Part shown: piece after piece, positions 63,248-64,000 of the stretch
Numbering within the stretch: position 1 is the first letter of the stretch
How the letters are laid out: each line of letters starts with the position of its first letter
Source: Nitratireductor sp. B36
GTDB lineage: Bacteria; Pseudomonadota; Alphaproteobacteria; Rhizobiales; Rhizobiaceae
Direction: 5' to 3'
NCBI RefSeq assembly: GCF_020833685.1
Contig: NZ_JACKZY010000002.1
Location: forward strand, 62,001 to 126,000
DNA: 64,000 nt
Program-made: the position numbers and the translations under genes
Notes under the pieces: generated by a model
The model's database searches: none
Told to the model about the DNA's origin: nothing
Seen by the model: only the letters and a program-made list of their open reading frames with translations

Positions 63248-63338
63248 CTTCGTTCACTCCTCTGGTTGTTGTCCCGGTCGTTGTTGCCGGGCATTGCCGC
63301 AGGCTGGTTCTGGTCGTCACCTCCTTGGTTGTGTGGTT

Positions 63339-64000
63339 TCAGCGCGCATAGACATGCTCCGGGAGCCATAGCGCGATCTGTGGGAAGGCCATGACAATGA
63401 TCAGCGCGAACACCATGACCGCCACGAAGGGCACAATGGACCGGTATATGTCTCCGAGCTTGATTTCCGGCGGCGCCATGGCCCGCATCAGGAACAGATT
63501 GTAGCCGAAGGGCGGGGTCATGTAGGCGATCTGGCAGGTGATCGTGTAAAGCACGCCGTACCAGATGAGGTCGAAACCGAGCAGCTTGACAAGCGGCACG
63601 TAGAGCGGCGCGACGATGACCAGCATCGCCGTGTCGTCCAGAAACATGCCCATGATGAGATAGGAAAGCTGCATCAGGATCAGCACTTCCCACGGCGACA
63701 GGCCGAGCTGATCCAAGAAGAATCCCTCGATGGCCCTGACCGCGCCCAGACCGTCAAACACCGCGCCGAAGCACAGCGCGGCCAGGATGATCCACATGAA
63801 CATGCACGAGACGGAAAGCGTCTTGCGCACCGTGTCGTGGATCACCTTCAACGTGAGCCGGCCACGGATGGCGGCGGCGGCGGTCGCCGAGACGGCGCCG
63901 ATGGCAGAGCTCTCGACAAGGCTGGTAACGCCCATGACGAAAAGCCCAGTCATCAGGAAGAAGATCATGAAGGGCAGAATGCCGGCCGACAGGAGCTTGA
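63339..64000 (-). CDS. TRAP transporter large permease (DctM), C-terminal part
   Basis: The open frame runs off the right edge, and the last 220 or so residues are visible. It is very hydrophobic. It carries the DctM-type segments FFLMTGLFVMGVTSLVESSAIGAVSA and MGMFLDDTAMLVIVAPLYVPLVKLLGFDLIWYG (63420-63960) and ends in a membrane span followed by LWLPEHVYAR. The small subunit DctQ is not between it and DctP and must lie beyond the window or be fused at its N-terminus. It is 91 bases ahead of the binding-protein gene. Confidence 0.88.
   Translation of the reverse strand, partial: KLLSAGILPFMIFFLMTGLFVMGVTSLVESSAIGAVSATAAAAIRGRLTLKVIHDTVRKTLSVSCMFMWIILAALCFGAVFDGLGAVRAIEGFFLDQLGLSPWEVLILMQLSYLIMGMFLDDTAMLVIVAPLYVPLVKLLGFDLIWYGVLYTITCQIAYMTPPFGYNLFLMRAMAPPEIKLGDIYRSIVPFVAVMVFALIIVMAFPQIALWLPEHVYAR

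Noticed and set aside
1-64000. CRISPR arrays, prophage, integrases, transposases, tRNA or rRNA genes
   Set aside because: No regularly spaced repeats, no phage structural or recombinase motifs, and no tRNA- or rRNA-like sequence was noticed while reading the intergenic regions. A dedicated scan could still find a small RNA gene.

Overview
The window is a gene-dense piece of a GC-rich alphaproteobacterial chromosome or large replicon. Gene content points to the Hyphomicrobiales (Rhizobiales), of a Rhizobium/Mesorhizobium/Nitratireductor type. The evidence is a SmoFGK-type polyol ABC importer, a truncated second FtsZ, an arginase plus ornithine cyclodeaminase pair with an Lrp regulator, many ABC and TRAP importers, and rhizobial-style intergenic palindromes. 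I see no rRNA, tRNA, CRISPR array, phage or insertion sequence. No gap between genes exceeds about 300 bases.

Layout. 1-6219: polyol uptake and catabolism (ABC importer, SDR dehydrogenase, HAD phosphatase, D-ribulokinase-like FGGY kinase). 6365-7988: a CsoR/RcnR-family metal sensor with its operator and an MFS exporter with a His-rich tail, probably nickel. 8006-8955: msrB-msrA. 9147-11757: a copper P-type ATPase behind a CueR-type promoter. 11818-21596: a LacI-regulated purine nucleoside island (PotD-type ABC importer, nucleoside hydrolase, adenine deaminase), then a mosaic repeat, an M20 amidohydrolase and a phosphoribosyltransferase. 21662-25472: a glucosylglycerate module (GH13 phosphorylase, HAD phosphatase, GT81 synthase). 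25647-26660: ftsZ2. 26889-30403: a secreted GH5 glycanase and two convergent Gfo/Idh/MocA oxidoreductases.

30483-33058: Lrp, arginase and ornithine cyclodeaminase (arginine to proline). 33059-38998: a five-gene minus-strand operon (GNAT, asparagine-synthase-like amidotransferase, acyl carrier protein, AMP ligase, NH3-type NAD synthetase) with no recognised product. This is the best candidate for an undescribed biosynthetic system. 39188-47776: a LysR regulator, N-acyl-D-amino-acid deacylase, amidase and a complete Liv-type ABC importer. 47980-50217: a polyamine-type class III aminotransferase divergent from an XRE-cupin PuuR-like regulator. 50360-55388: a five-gene Dpp-type ABC importer. 55488-58163: a Pat-like acyl-CoA synthetase/GNAT fusion. 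58226-64000: TRAP importer, glutamine-synthetase-like ligase, aldehyde dehydrogenase and iron alcohol dehydrogenase, which looks like a gamma-glutamylation route for an amine or amino alcohol.

The common theme is scavenging of nitrogen-containing compounds (purines, arginine, amides and D-amino acids, polyamines, peptides, amines), with metal defence, osmoprotection and one small biosynthetic operon in between. Four of the five solute-binding-protein genes whose 3' ends are visible are followed by a strong intercistronic hairpin. All functional assignments come from motifs and gene context read by eye. Substrates of the transporters are inferences.
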